A program made the position numbers and the translations under genes. Below the pieces are notes generated by a model. That model ran no database searches and was not told the origin of the DNA. It was given only the letters and a program-made list of their open reading frames with translations. Shown here piece by piece: positions 20,407 through 28,672 of a DNA stretch of 64,000 nucleotides; positions within the stretch are counted from its first letter, which is position 1, and each line of letters begins with the position of its first letter. This DNA is from Caenimonas soli (GTDB lineage: Bacteria > Pseudomonadota > Gammaproteobacteria > Burkholderiales > Burkholderiaceae_C): assembly GCF_013155545.1 (NCBI RefSeq), contig NZ_JABJVV010000002.1:248001-312000 (forward strand), read 5' to 3'.

Positions 20407-20808
20407 TTAAGCTGAGGCGGTCAGCCGGGCCGGGCGGACCCCCCGCAGCGCGGCCTTCAGCACCTCGAAGGGGACGGGCTTGCGCAGGTGCATGGCAAAG
20501 CCCAAGTCGGCTGTGCGCCTGCAGGTCTCGGCGTCGTCCCAGGCCGAACACGCGATCAGCGCGGGCGCAGGCCAGAGCTGCCCTAGCACGGCAGCCGCCT
20601 CAAACCCGTCCATGACCGGCATGCCCAGGTCGAGCAGGACCGCGTCGTAGCGCACCCGGGTTGCCTCCCGGACGGCCTCCAGGCCGTTATGGGCCGTGCT
20701 GGTCCGGTGACCCTCGAGCTCGAGCAGGGCTGACATCATGCTCGCCGCGTCGTGGTTGTCGTCGACCACCAGGATGCGCAAGCCCCGCTGGTGCTGGTCG
20801 TCGTGCAT
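20407..20808 (-). CDS. single-domain response regulator (CheY-like)
   Basis: A 133-residue receiver domain with no output domain. The acid pocket is D16/D17, the phosphorylation site is D60 (LLDLGMPVMDG), S88 replaces the usual switch Thr/Ser position and K110 is in LRKP. It is preceded by a strong AAGGAG ribosome site and follows the 72-aa gene by 15 bases. No histidine kinase is present in the window, so it must be phosphorylated by an unlinked kinase or act as a phosphate sink. Its placement behind a sugar-acid type ABC operon is unusual. Several residues after K110 form a short basic tail. Confidence 0.9.
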   Translation of the reverse strand: MHDDQHQRGLRILVVDDNHDAASMMSALLELEGHRTSTAHNGLEAVREATRVRYDAVLLDLGMPVMDGFEAAAVLGQLWPAPALIACSAWDDAETCRRTADLGFAMHLRKPVPFEVLKAALRGVRPARLTASA

Positions 20809-20823
20809 GGCGTACTCCTTGGG

Positions 20824-21042
20824 TTACCAGAGTTCGCCCGTGGCGGCCAGCGCCGCGTTCGAATGTTCGCTTCGTGCAGGCGCCACACGCTTGATGGTGC
20901 GATGCAGTCCGCTGGTGGGCCGCACGGCGTGAAAGGTGAGTTGGCTCGCGATGATCGGCCGGCCCATAGCCATGGCTCCATCGTTGGCGCGGCACTCGGC
21001 GCGGCGCTCATCGTCGAGGAGGGATTCAAGAATCGCTGACAT
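20824..21042 (-). CDS. small protein of unknown function, upstream of response regulator
   Basis: A 72-residue protein beginning MSAILESLLDDERRAECRAN. It is charged and Arg-rich, without membrane segment or signal peptide, and I recognise no family. ATG 21042 has a good AGGAG site 7-8 bases upstream, better than an in-frame ATG at 21096 that would overlap the cupin gene. It is 15 bases from the receiver-domain gene and surely cotranscribed with it. A partner or target of the lone receiver domain is a guess from position. Confidence 0.6.
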   Translation of the reverse strand: MSAILESLLDDERRAECRANDGAMAMGRPIIASQLTFHAVRPTSGLHRTIKRVAPARSEHSNAALAATGELW

Positions 21043-21083
21043 GTCATTCTCCTGGCACGTAGGTGTTGGCGGTGCAGTGCCGC

Positions 21084-21512
21084 TCAGAGAGGGCACTCGA
21101 CGGTCACATAGTCCCCGGGCATGTTGATCTCTATCAACTCGAGGTCGTCAGACTGCCCAATAACGTTGTGCGCCACACCGGCGGGCTGACTGAGACAGGA
21201 GCCGGCAACGACGGTCACCGATTCAGGGATGCCGTCGAACTGAAATTCGATCCAGCCTCTCAGCACATACACGAAATGCGCGGTCATGTCGTGCCAGTGC
21301 CAACCGGTTTCTTCGCCGAACGGCTGGATAGCGCGGATGTGCCTGGCGCCGATGCGACCACCCGTAGCATCCATCATTCCGAGATCCCGATACTCAACGT
21401 TGGCCCGAGGACCATCCCGGTGAAAACGGTTGTCTTCGAGGGGTGTGAGAACAAGCTTGGATTTCGCTTCGGCAAGCGGCAATGGACCTTGAAATCGCGC
21501 AGACTTACTCAT
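21084..21512 (-). CDS. cupin domain protein
   Basis: A 142-residue single-cupin protein. The metal-binding motif 1 is GWHWHDMTAHFVYVLRG and motif 2 includes LSQPAGVAHNVIGQSDD, so the His/Glu ligand set is largely present. Small cupins of this type serve as isomerases, dioxygenases or binding domains for sugar acids and aromatics. It lies 86 bases after the Gfo/Idh dehydrogenase gene, on the same strand, and is probably the end of the leftward catabolic operon. The exact reaction is unknown. Confidence 0.82.
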   Translation of the reverse strand: MSKSARFQGPLPLAEAKSKLVLTPLEDNRFHRDGPRANVEYRDLGMMDATGGRIGARHIRAIQPFGEETGWHWHDMTAHFVYVLRGWIEFQFDGIPESVTVVAGSCLSQPAGVAHNVIGQSDDLELIEINMPGDYVTVECPL

Positions 21513-21598
21513 CGGAATACCCTTCAGTCGATCGGCCAGCGAACACTATGGCGATGCGCGACGCTGGCGTAGATCGCGATCTGCGGTGAGCGCTCGGA

Positions 21599-22618
21599 TC
21601 AAACGGGAATCGGCCCAAGCGTCAGTAGCGCGCCGCCTTGCCGGGCCGAAGCGTAGGCCGCGTCCATGACCTGCATCATCGCCTCAGCGTCGCGCAATGA
21701 CGCGATCGGCTTTGCACCTGTGCGACATTCAGCAAGCACCCGCTTGACGAACAGTGGGTAGTAAACGTCGGTTTCCAGCTGGAGACGGAGACTTCGGGTG
21801 CCGGCGGCAAGACTGTTTCGGTCCCGAATCTCGATGCGGTCGGGGCCCGATTTCGCGTACATGCGATCGGATGAAAGGGTGAACGAAAATTCGCGCTGCT
21901 CGTCAGGCGTGCTGGGGAAGCTGTATCCAGTCTCCACGAGCCCGATCACGCCATCTTCGGTTTGCATTGTCAGCAACGAATAGTCCTCGACGGCGCCTCG
22001 GTGCGTCCGGGAATTCATGGTGGCAGAGACTCGAGCGATTTCCTTACCGGTCAGCAACCTGAAGAAGTCGATGAAGTGCGTAGCGACGTTGATCGTGGAT
22101 CCACCACCGGAAAACGCGGGATCGAGTGCCCAGCCTGCGCCTGCAGCTTGGTAGCGGCTGGGCGGGCCCACGATGAAACGGAAGGACATGTAGTTGAAGT
22201 CCGACGGAACGCGCCCCTCGACACCTTTGAGGGCGCTGAGCAGGTCGCTCATGCGAAAGATGAACGGAATCGCGCAATAGAGGTTGGCTTCCTCGGTCAA
22301 TTTCCGCAGCCGGCTGACCTGCGACATACTCACCCCGCAGGGTTTTTCCAGTGCGAATGGAATTTTCCGTGCGATCACCGCTTCCGCGAGCGTCGGCATT
22401 TCGGAATGCCGACCGAACACAAACGCAAAATCGACTTTCTCGCGATCGAGCAACTCATTGCTCGATGAATACAGCGTACTCCCGAACCGCGCTGCAATTG
22501 CCTCTCCCTTTACTTGCTCCGCATCCGAAACCGCCACCACCTCGATCCCGTTCGCCTCGAGCGCATCAAGATAGAGCGGGACATGCCAATGGCTGGCCTC
22601 CAGCAATGCAACTTTCAT
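21599..22618 (-). CDS. Gfo/Idh/MocA family oxidoreductase
   Basis: A 339-residue NAD(P)-dependent dehydrogenase of the Gfo/Idh/MocA family. The N-terminal Rossmann half leads to the EKPCG motif (91-95), whose lysine is the usual catalytic residue. The C-terminal half has the substrate-binding beta sheet with GGGSTINVATHFIDFFRLLTG. Members oxidise sugars, inositols and their derivatives. The nucleotide motif at the N-terminus (VALLEASHWHVPLYL) departs from the standard GxGxxG, so cofactor binding may be unusual. ATG overlaps the stop of the shikimate-dehydrogenase-like gene, indicating translational coupling. Confidence 0.88.
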   Translation of the reverse strand: MKVALLEASHWHVPLYLDALEANGIEVVAVSDAEQVKGEAIAARFGSTLYSSSNELLDREKVDFAFVFGRHSEMPTLAEAVIARKIPFALEKPCGVSMSQVSRLRKLTEEANLYCAIPFIFRMSDLLSALKGVEGRVPSDFNYMSFRFIVGPPSRYQAAGAGWALDPAFSGGGSTINVATHFIDFFRLLTGKEIARVSATMNSRTHRGAVEDYSLLTMQTEDGVIGLVETGYSFPSTPDEQREFSFTLSSDRMYAKSGPDRIEIRDRNSLAAGTRSLRLQLETDVYYPLFVKRVLAECRTGAKPIASLRDAEAMMQVMDAAYASARQGGALLTLGPIPV

Positions 22619-23454
22619 GAGTGTTCTCCCCCAATAAATGACTTCCCTTCGGGAACGTAATCGAATCCCAGGAAGCGCAAGGCATGCACTGCCTGCCCTT
22701 CATTCATCGCCCGTCCACCTTGGGTACGGCAACCACGCTCTTGGGCGGCACGGCAAAGGGGCGTCGGATCCGGCGCATTGACGATGTCTACCACCATGCT
22801 GCCGGGCTCGAGCCGACCAGGATCCACGGGCATGGGATCGTCGGTGTTCATGCCCAGCGCCGTGGCATTGATAACGATCTCGTAGCCCTGTGGATCGGGT
22901 GCGCCCAAATGTGTTGCACAACCGGTTGCGGCGGCCACCGACTTCGCGAGGTCGTCAGCGCGACGCTCGTCGACGTCGAATATGGTCAGCGTGCGGGCGC
23001 CCGCGGACGCAACCGCGAATGCGATCGCTCTGCCTGCGCCTCCAGCGCCCACGAGAAGCACAGATTTGTTCGCCGGGTGAGTGCCTTCCCACTCCATTCC
23101 GAGCACGCAACCGACGCCATCGAACATGGCGCCGACCCAGCGTCCATCGTCATCGCAACGGATGACGTTGAGTGCGCCGACCTGACGCGCAGTCGGATGT
23201 AGTTCGTCGACAAAAGCCAGCATCCGTTGTTTGTGAGGCATCGTGACCAGCACGCCGGAGAGATTTCGCATCGCCCGTGCCCCGGTGACGAATGCCGGCA
23301 GGTCATCCGCCTTGACCACCATCGGAATGCAAACGGCGTCTACGCGTTGCTCGATAAAGAGCCGGTTCAGCAATGCGGGCGACTTGGCTGTGGTCAGTGG
23401 ATCGCCCACCAACGCATAGAGTCGCGTTGTTCCTGTGATATGCGCGCCTCGCAT
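22615..23454 (-). CDS. shikimate/quinate 5-dehydrogenase-like protein
   Basis: A 279-residue AroE-superfamily protein. It has AKSPALLN (23-30, for SKSPxxHN), the VTMPHK segment with the catalytic lysine K75, a FDGVGC turn, VGAGGAGRAIA for the nucleotide and GRAMNEGQAVHAL near the end. AroE of biosynthesis has NVTxPxK; here the asparagine is changed (LVTMPHK), so this is likely a catabolic relative using quinate, a cyclitol or another polyol. ATG 23454 lies 2 bases from the FAA-hydrolase stop. It is coupled to the Gfo/Idh gene by an ATGA overlap. Confidence 0.85.
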   Translation of the reverse strand: MRGAHITGTTRLYALVGDPLTTAKSPALLNRLFIEQRVDAVCIPMVVKADDLPAFVTGARAMRNLSGVLVTMPHKQRMLAFVDELHPTARQVGALNVIRCDDDGRWVGAMFDGVGCVLGMEWEGTHPANKSVLLVGAGGAGRAIAFAVASAGARTLTIFDVDERRADDLAKSVAAATGCATHLGAPDPQGYEIVINATALGMNTDDPMPVDPGRLEPGSMVVDIVNAPDPTPLCRAAQERGCRTQGGRAMNEGQAVHALRFLGFDYVPEGKSFIGGEHS

Positions 23455-23456
23455 GT

Positions 23457-24632
23457 CTAGCTCCTGGCGGTCATGCTGTGCAGCAGATCCTTGATTCCGA
23501 ACGTCCATGGTTCAGCACGGTCGCACCTGTCGATGCGATTCACCAGCATCCCTAGCCGATCGCTTGAAATGCTGACCACGTCCTCGACCTCGTGCGTGAA
23601 TCCCATCCCCTTCTCCCGCCGGTCCTGGTGGGGGGAGAAAGGCGTACCCAGGAAAAGCATGAAGCCGTCGGGGTATTGGTGATACGGCCCTGCCGCTTGC
23701 AGTATCAGTTCCGAGGGGTCGCGGCTGATCTTGGCCATCGCACCTTCTTCTTTCAGTGCGAATCCGTCGGTTCCCTCGACGCGAAAACTCAATTCAGCGC
23801 TACGCACGTCTTGCATACCGAACCCGCTATCGAACAGACGGATGAACGGTCCGATTGAGCATGAGGCATTGTTGTCCTTGGCCTTGCCCAAAAGCAGCGC
23901 GCTGCGGCCTTCGAAATCGCGCAGGTTCAGATCGTTGCCCAAGGTTGCGCCCACGGGCTCCCCACGGCTGTTGACTGCAAGGACCACCTCAGGCTCCGAA
24001 TTGCTCCACTGAGAGCGTGGATGAAGACCTATGCGCGCTCCGGTTCCCACAGCGGCAAGCGCTGGACATTTGGTGAATACCTCGGCATCGGGCCCCAACC
24101 CTACTTCGAGATACTGTGACCAGGCGCCCTGGTCAACCAGAACTTCGCGCAGCCGGGCCGCTTCGGGGGAGCCGGGACTAACACGCCTCAGTTCTTCGCC
24201 CATCAGCTCATGCACTTCCTCGCGCGCGTAGGCAGCGCGAGCGCCGTCCCCGCGAACCCTCTCCTCGATGACGCGCTCGAGCAGGCTGTCGACGAAGGTG
24301 ACGCCACACGCCTTGACCACCTGCAGGTCACACGGCGCCAAGAGCCAGGGTTGCCGATCGTCGCGGGTGGCCTCGTCCGTGTTGGCCAGCACCTTTTGCA
24401 GCGACGCAACGCGAGCTGCCTTGGATAAGGCCGCCCGTACCCGCTCCGCGGGTTCATCAACGTCCAGCAACTGACTGCACAGTTGCGCCTCTTTCGAAAG
24501 GTCGAACAGATGTCCGTCAGCGTACGCAACGAGCACGGGCCCGAGCTGCGGCTGCCAAATGCGACCCACCAGAACAGCCTGCCCGGCGTCGGCGGGCAGT
24601 GTGCAAGCGAAGTCCAGCTTCGGCATGATCAC
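23457..24632 (-). CDS. FAA-hydrolase superfamily protein, 2-keto-3-deoxy acid dehydratase-like
   Basis: A 391-residue protein with a large N-terminal part (to about 190) and a C-terminal FAA-hydrolase domain. Metal ligands appear as the Glu pair in NSEPEVVLAV and the aspartate in GNDLNLRDFEGRSAL. This long form resembles enzymes that dehydrate or cleave 2-keto-3-deoxy-pentonates/hexonates in non-phosphorylated sugar pathways. ATG 24632 overlaps the stop of the binding-protein gene. With the ABC transporter upstream it most likely acts on a keto-deoxy acid made from the imported sugar or sugar acid. Confidence 0.82.
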   Translation of the reverse strand: MIMPKLDFACTLPADAGQAVLVGRIWQPQLGPVLVAYADGHLFDLSKEAQLCSQLLDVDEPAERVRAALSKAARVASLQKVLANTDEATRDDRQPWLLAPCDLQVVKACGVTFVDSLLERVIEERVRGDGARAAYAREEVHELMGEELRRVSPGSPEAARLREVLVDQGAWSQYLEVGLGPDAEVFTKCPALAAVGTGARIGLHPRSQWSNSEPEVVLAVNSRGEPVGATLGNDLNLRDFEGRSALLLGKAKDNNASCSIGPFIRLFDSGFGMQDVRSAELSFRVEGTDGFALKEEGAMAKISRDPSELILQAAGPYHQYPDGFMLFLGTPFSPHQDRREKGMGFTHEVEDVVSISSDRLGMLVNRIDRCDRAEPWTFGIKDLLHSMTARS

Positions 24633-25927
24633 GCCTTGGCGAGCGCGTCGGCGTAGCGGGTGCGCACCTCGTGCGCCACAGCCGCCGGGGCCAGGTCCTT
24701 GAGGATCATGCGCTGGAAGGCTTCGCCGCAGATCTGGTTGAAGGTTGTCTGAATGATGGAGTAGTTCACCATGCGGCCGCGCTTTTCCACCAGCGACTTC
24801 CAGCCCAGCTGATCCTCAGCTTCCGCCGTCTTGAAGTACGCGTCCTTGTACGCGCTGGCGCGCGCGACCACTTCGCCGCCGCGGGCCGCGAGCGCCTGCG
24901 CCGCCGGGCTGGTCATGAACTTGACCAACTCCCATGCACCGCCCTGGCGCGGCGAATGGCGGTTGATGCACAGCTGGAAGCCGTACACCGCGTGCTTGTC
25001 GCCGGGCTCCATGGAAGGCGCCGGTGCCCAGGCCAGGTCGTTGGTCACGGCCGACTTCAGACCGCGGTAGCGGTACAGCGCGAAGGTGGCGGAGGCAACG
25101 GTGCCCGCGCGCAGCGCGTCCTGCAGCTCGTTGTAGGCGAACTGCAGGCTGACGGGTGTCGCGGCCTTCTTCTGGAACAATTCCTTGACGGTGCTGGCTG
25201 CCAGCAGCAGCCGCTTCTCGCTGAAGCCGATCTCGCGGCCGGTGGGCACGAAGAAGGGGTCGCTGTTGCCCGCGACTATGGAGCTCACGATGAACTCCAT
25301 GAAGGCCTGGGCGCCGCCGATGCCGCCGCTCAGGCCGATAGGGATGGCGTAGGCCATCTGATTCTGCTTGGTCAGGACGGGGCCGAGTGCGCCCACTTCC
25401 TGGTAAGTCCGCGGCGGCGTGGCGATCTTCGCCTCGTCGAACTTGCTCTTGCGGTAGACGTAAATCGGGATCCGGTAGTCTTGCTGGAGCCCCCAGAGCT
25501 TGCCGTTCACGCGAGTCTGGTCCAGCCCGATCAGCCAGTCCGTGGTGTCCACCTTGTCGCGCGCGATCAGCTCGTCGAGCGCCAGCACGGAGCCGGTGGC
25601 AACGAACTCGGGCATCTGGAAGTTGTTCACGCGGATCACGTCGGGGCTGTCCGACTTGGCGCGTGCCGCGCGGACGCCGTTTTGCCCGGCGGGGTCCACT
25701 ACCACGCGCACCTTCACGCGCGGCTGGCTGGCCTCGAAGGCCGCGATCATCTGCGTCTGCGCTGCCGCGCGCGGATCGGTGGTGTTGGCCGGGTCGAGGA
25801 AGCTGTTGTAGGTGATGGTCTCAGTGGCCTGGGCGAAGGCCCGACCCGCGGGTGCGCCCAGCACGGCTGCCACACCGGTCACGAAGGTGCGCCGTGTTGT
25901 GCGGGGCGCTGGCTTCTGCTCGTTCAT
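24629..25927 (-). CDS. ABC transporter sugar-type substrate-binding protein (Tat signal)
   Basis: A 432-residue family 1 extracellular binding protein. The N-terminus has a twin-arginine motif TTRRTFVTG (10-18) followed by a hydrophobic stretch and AFAQ cleavage site, so export by Tat is likely. The mature part has the pattern of carbohydrate-binding proteins (AFEASQPRVKVRVVVDP, PDVIRV, KLWGLQQDYRIPIYVYRKSKF). It delivers the substrate to the two permeases encoded just upstream on the same strand. ATPase is encoded in the opposite arm (30183-31244). Ligand likely sugar, sugar acid or polyol. Confidence 0.92.
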   Translation of the reverse strand: MNEQKPAPRTTRRTFVTGVAAVLGAPAGRAFAQATETITYNSFLDPANTTDPRAAAQTQMIAAFEASQPRVKVRVVVDPAGQNGVRAARAKSDSPDVIRVNNFQMPEFVATGSVLALDELIARDKVDTTDWLIGLDQTRVNGKLWGLQQDYRIPIYVYRKSKFDEAKIATPPRTYQEVGALGPVLTKQNQMAYAIPIGLSGGIGGAQAFMEFIVSSIVAGNSDPFFVPTGREIGFSEKRLLLAASTVKELFQKKAATPVSLQFAYNELQDALRAGTVASATFALYRYRGLKSAVTNDLAWAPAPSMEPGDKHAVYGFQLCINRHSPRQGGAWELVKFMTSPAAQALAARGGEVVARASAYKDAYFKTAEAEDQLGWKSLVEKRGRMVNYSIIQTTFNQICGEAFQRMILKDLAPAAVAHEVRTRYADALAKA

Positions 25928-25963
25928 GCTTGTCTCCTGGCTTAAGTGAATAGCGGCCCGCGG

Positions 25964-26797
25964 CTAGCCCTTGACGGCGCCGGCGGTCAGACCGCTGATG
26001 AACCATCGCTGCGCGAGCAGGAAGATGGCGACGATGGGAAGGGAAGACACCACGGCAAAAGCCATGACGTAGGACCATGTGATGCCGATGCTGTCGAACA
26101 CCTGGTTGACCAGGGCCACCTGCAGCGTGCGGTGCCCCACCTCGGGCGCGAACGCGGCCACGGTGATGTAGTCGTTCCAGGTGGTGATCACACCGATGAC
26201 GGCACTGGCGGCGATGCCGGGTCGCACCAGCGGCAGGATGACGCGGGTGAAGGTCTGCCAGTGGTTGGCGCCGTCCACCTGGGTGGCCTCGTCCAGCTCG
26301 CGCGGCACGGCGTCCACGAAGTTCTGCATGAACCACACCGTCTGCGGAACCAGGCGCGCGGCCTGCACCACGATGATGACCGCGGCGTTGTTCAACAGGC
26401 CCAGCGCATCCAGCAGGAAGTAGGTCGGCACCAGCAGAGCCACACCAGGGATCATGGACGTGGACAGTATCAGCAGCATCACCGCGCGCTTGCCACGGAA
26501 CTCAAAGCGCGAAGCCGCGTAGCCGGCGGGCGCCGCCAGCACCACTGCGAGCATCACGGCGCCGAGCGCGTACAGCACCGAGTTGAACAGGTCGGAAGCG
26601 AAGGTCTGGTGCCGGAACACCGCCTTGTACGCCGAGACGCTGGGCTCGGTGGGCAGGAAGCTGGGCGGGTACGCCATGACGCTGGCTTCGCTTTTGAACG
26701 AGGTAAGCACCGCCCACGACAGCGGGACGAGCACGACCAAGGCCAGGGCGATCAGCACGGCCCAGGACAGCACTTTTTCGGAACGGCGGATGTGCAT
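25964..26797 (-). CDS. ABC transporter permease, MalG/UgpE type
   Basis: A 277-residue inner-membrane permease with about six hydrophobic helices, the first at 10-32 (VLSWAVLIALALVVLVPLSW). The EAA loop that contacts the ATPase is ELDEATQVDGANHWQTFTRV. ATG 26797 follows the other permease by 5 bases. Together with 26803-27714, the binding protein and the ATPase at 30183 it makes a complete sugar-type (CUT1) importer. Confidence 0.93.
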   Translation of the reverse strand: MHIRRSEKVLSWAVLIALALVVLVPLSWAVLTSFKSEASVMAYPPSFLPTEPSVSAYKAVFRHQTFASDLFNSVLYALGAVMLAVVLAAPAGYAASRFEFRGKRAVMLLILSTSMIPGVALLVPTYFLLDALGLLNNAAVIIVVQAARLVPQTVWFMQNFVDAVPRELDEATQVDGANHWQTFTRVILPLVRPGIAASAVIGVITTWNDYITVAAFAPEVGHRTLQVALVNQVFDSIGITWSYVMAFAVVSSLPIVAIFLLAQRWFISGLTAGAVKG

Positions 26798-26802
26798 GAC
26801 GT

Positions 26803-27714
26803 TCAACCCGAAACGCGGCCGGTGAGCCGCGTGTAGATATAGCCAAGGAAGAGGTTGACCACCAGCACGACGACGGAGATAACCGACGAAGGAGACAGGT
26901 CCACCGAGCGGAAAGCGCTGGAGAACACCTCGAAGCTCCAGGTGGCCGTCGAGCCCAGCGGCCCGCCGCCCGTGAGCACCAGAATCATCGTGATGAGCGT
27001 GAGATAGAGGATGCCCAGCGCCAGCGCGGTGCTGCCCAGCGTGGGCGCGATATGCGGCCACACCGCGTGACGCAGTCGATCGCGCAGCCCGCCGCCGTCC
27101 ATGTCGATCGCCTCATACAGCTCCGCTGGGACGCTTTGCAGCGAGGCGCTCATCATCACCATCACGTAGGGGAAGGACCACCACGCGGTGACGAGGATGA
27201 CGAGGAGGAGCGCCAGCGAAGGTTCGCCCAGCATCAGCCCGGGCTCTATGCCCAGGGACCGCATCAGATAGCTGATGGGCCCGTACGAGGGGTTAAGCAG
27301 CCACAGCCAGAAGCAGCCCACCACACCCATGGACAGGGTCCACGGCAGCAACAGCAGGGTGCGCGCGAGCGCCGCGCCGCGCGCGATGTTCTGCAGCGCA
27401 AGCGCGCTGGCCAGGCCCATGGGCAACACCACGGCCAGTGCGCCAAACACGTATAGCAGAGAGTTCAGGCTGAGCTCGAGGAAGGCGGGAGAAGTGATGA
27501 CCGAGACATAGTTCGCGAGGCCCACGCCCTGCACCACCTCATAGAGGCGCGTGCGATGGACGCTCAGCCACAGCACCACGGCCGTGGGGTAAAGGGTGAC
27601 GGCCAGCAGCACGGCGACGGCCGGCGCGAACCAGACGAAGCGAGCCCAGAAGCCCGGCGGCCGAGGGTCGCCCTGCTCCGCACTCGCGGTCTGCGTGATG
27701 GAAATGGTATTCAT
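26803..27714 (-). CDS. ABC transporter permease, MalF/UgpA type
   Basis: A 303-residue membrane protein with six predicted helices, the first at about 25-48. The EAA motif is ELYEAIDMDGGGLRDRLRHAVWP. It is the first gene of the leftward arm; its start codon is 18 bases from the operator copy at 27733-27753, and GGAG in the leader serves as ribosome site. It pairs with the MalG-type permease encoded directly after it. Confidence 0.93.
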   Translation of the reverse strand: MNTISITQTASAEQGDPRPPGFWARFVWFAPAVAVLLAVTLYPTAVVLWLSVHRTRLYEVVQGVGLANYVSVITSPAFLELSLNSLLYVFGALAVVLPMGLASALALQNIARGAALARTLLLLPWTLSMGVVGCFWLWLLNPSYGPISYLMRSLGIEPGLMLGEPSLALLLVILVTAWWSFPYVMVMMSASLQSVPAELYEAIDMDGGGLRDRLRHAVWPHIAPTLGSTALALGILYLTLITMILVLTGGGPLGSTATWSFEVFSSAFRSVDLSPSSVISVVVLVVNLFLGYIYTRLTGRVSG

Positions 27715-27732
27715 CGAAACGACGGCTCCACT

Positions 27733-27753
27733 TAGAACAGTGTTCCACTTTAG
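27733..27753. promoter_or_regulatory. IclR operator, copy 1 (leftward arm)
   Basis: A 21-base sequence that is the exact reverse complement of 27812-27832. Its core GTAGAACAGTGTTCCAC is a near-perfect palindrome around one central base. Exactly 18 bases separate it from the start codon of the permease gene at 27714. The mirror-image placement of the two copies identifies them as operators for the IclR regulator encoded next door. Confidence 0.85.
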
Positions 27754-27797
27754 TCGCTACAAATGAGCAAGTCACTAGGGTAATCCCTCAATTTTTG

Positions 27798-27809
27798 CCG
27801 GATATCCGG
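27798..27809. promoter_or_regulatory. CCGGATATCCGG palindrome between IclR operators
   Basis: A perfect 12-bp palindrome just left of operator copy 2. It differs from the IclR sites, so it may bind another factor or form part of the promoter architecture. Position is the only support. Confidence 0.35.
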
Positions 27810-27811
27810 TG

Positions 27812-27832
27812 CTAAAGTGGAACACTGTTCTA
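27812..27832. promoter_or_regulatory. IclR operator, copy 2 (rightward arm)
   Basis: Exact inverted copy of 27733-27753, 79 bases apart start to start. It contains GTGGAACACTGTTCTAC, a palindrome with one mismatched pair. It ends 18 bases before the GTG start of the IclR gene, mirroring the spacing at the other arm. Binding here would give autoregulation together with control of the whole rightward arm. Confidence 0.85.
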
Positions 27833-27850
27833 CATAGATCGGAGATTTTC

Positions 27851-28672
27851 GTGGCCACTGGCGACATGATCGAGCGCGTGCTGGACATCCTCACACTGCT
27901 GGCAGATCACCCTCAAGGCCTGCCCATCAGCGATATCTCACGCCGGCTGGACCTGCCCAAGAGCGCCGTCCACCGGTTGCTGTCCATCCTGGTGAGGCGG
28001 GGGATGGCGATGCAGGACGAATACAGCCAGCGGTACCGCATGACGGTGAAGCTGGCCGCCCTCGGCTTCCGTTTCCTCGCGGCTTCCGGCATCACGGATA
28101 TTTGCCAGCCCTCCCTGGACCGGCTGGCCGCACGCACCGGCGAACTGGTCCGCCTGGCGCTGGTGGAAGACGACGCGCTAATCTGGGTCGCCAAGGCCCA
28201 GGGCGCGCTCTCCGGTCTGCGTTACGACCCCGACATGGGCCAAGCAGTGGTGTTGCATGCTACGGCGACCGGCAAAGCATGGCTCGCGACCCTGGACGAG
28301 ACGCAGGCAGTGGCCTTGGTTAAGTCGCGCGGCTTTGTCGTGCCTTCCCGGTTCGGCCGGCCCATCGTGCGCGACGAGGCCAGCCTTCTTGCCGAACTCG
28401 CGCTGACGCGCAAGCGCGGCTGGGGCACCTCCATCGAGGAAGGCGAGCCCGGCACGTGCGCGGTGAGCTGCGCCATCGTGGACCCGCAAACCCGGCGCGC
28501 GATCGGCACGGTCAGTGTGGCCGGTCCCGCAGCGCGACTCACGCCGGAGCGGATGGCGGCCATCGCGCCCGACGTGCAGGCCACCGCGGCGGAGATAGCC
28601 GACTTGTGGCCCAGCCGCAAGGTGATGGAGGCCATGATGGGACAGACGCCGCTGAAGGTGTCCAATGGCTGA
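27851..28672 (+). CDS. IclR family transcriptional regulator
   Basis: A 273-residue IclR protein: N-terminal winged helix (DMIERVLDILTLLADHPQGL, then LDLPKSAVHRLLSILV as recognition helix) and C-terminal effector domain with ATATGKAWLA and SIEEGEPGTCAVSCAIVD. GTG 27851 is chosen because GGAG lies just upstream and because it places the operator 18 bases away, as at the opposite start codon. It separates and most likely controls both arms of the transporter/catabolic cluster, with a keto-deoxy acid or the imported compound as effector. Its stop overlaps the hydratase start. Confidence 0.93.
   Translation: MATGDMIERVLDILTLLADHPQGLPISDISRRLDLPKSAVHRLLSILVRRGMAMQDEYSQRYRMTVKLAALGFRFLAASGITDICQPSLDRLAARTGELVRLALVEDDALIWVAKAQGALSGLRYDPDMGQAVVLHATATGKAWLATLDETQAVALVKSRGFVVPSRFGRPIVRDEASLLAELALTRKRGWGTSIEEGEPGTCAVSCAIVDPQTRRAIGTVSVAGPAARLTPERMAAIAPDVQATAAEIADLWPSRKVMEAMMGQTPLKVSNG

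Noticed and set aside
24671-25945. 424-codon open frame on the plus strand
   Set aside because: It is opposite the ABC binding protein gene and has the low-complexity composition of an antisense shadow.
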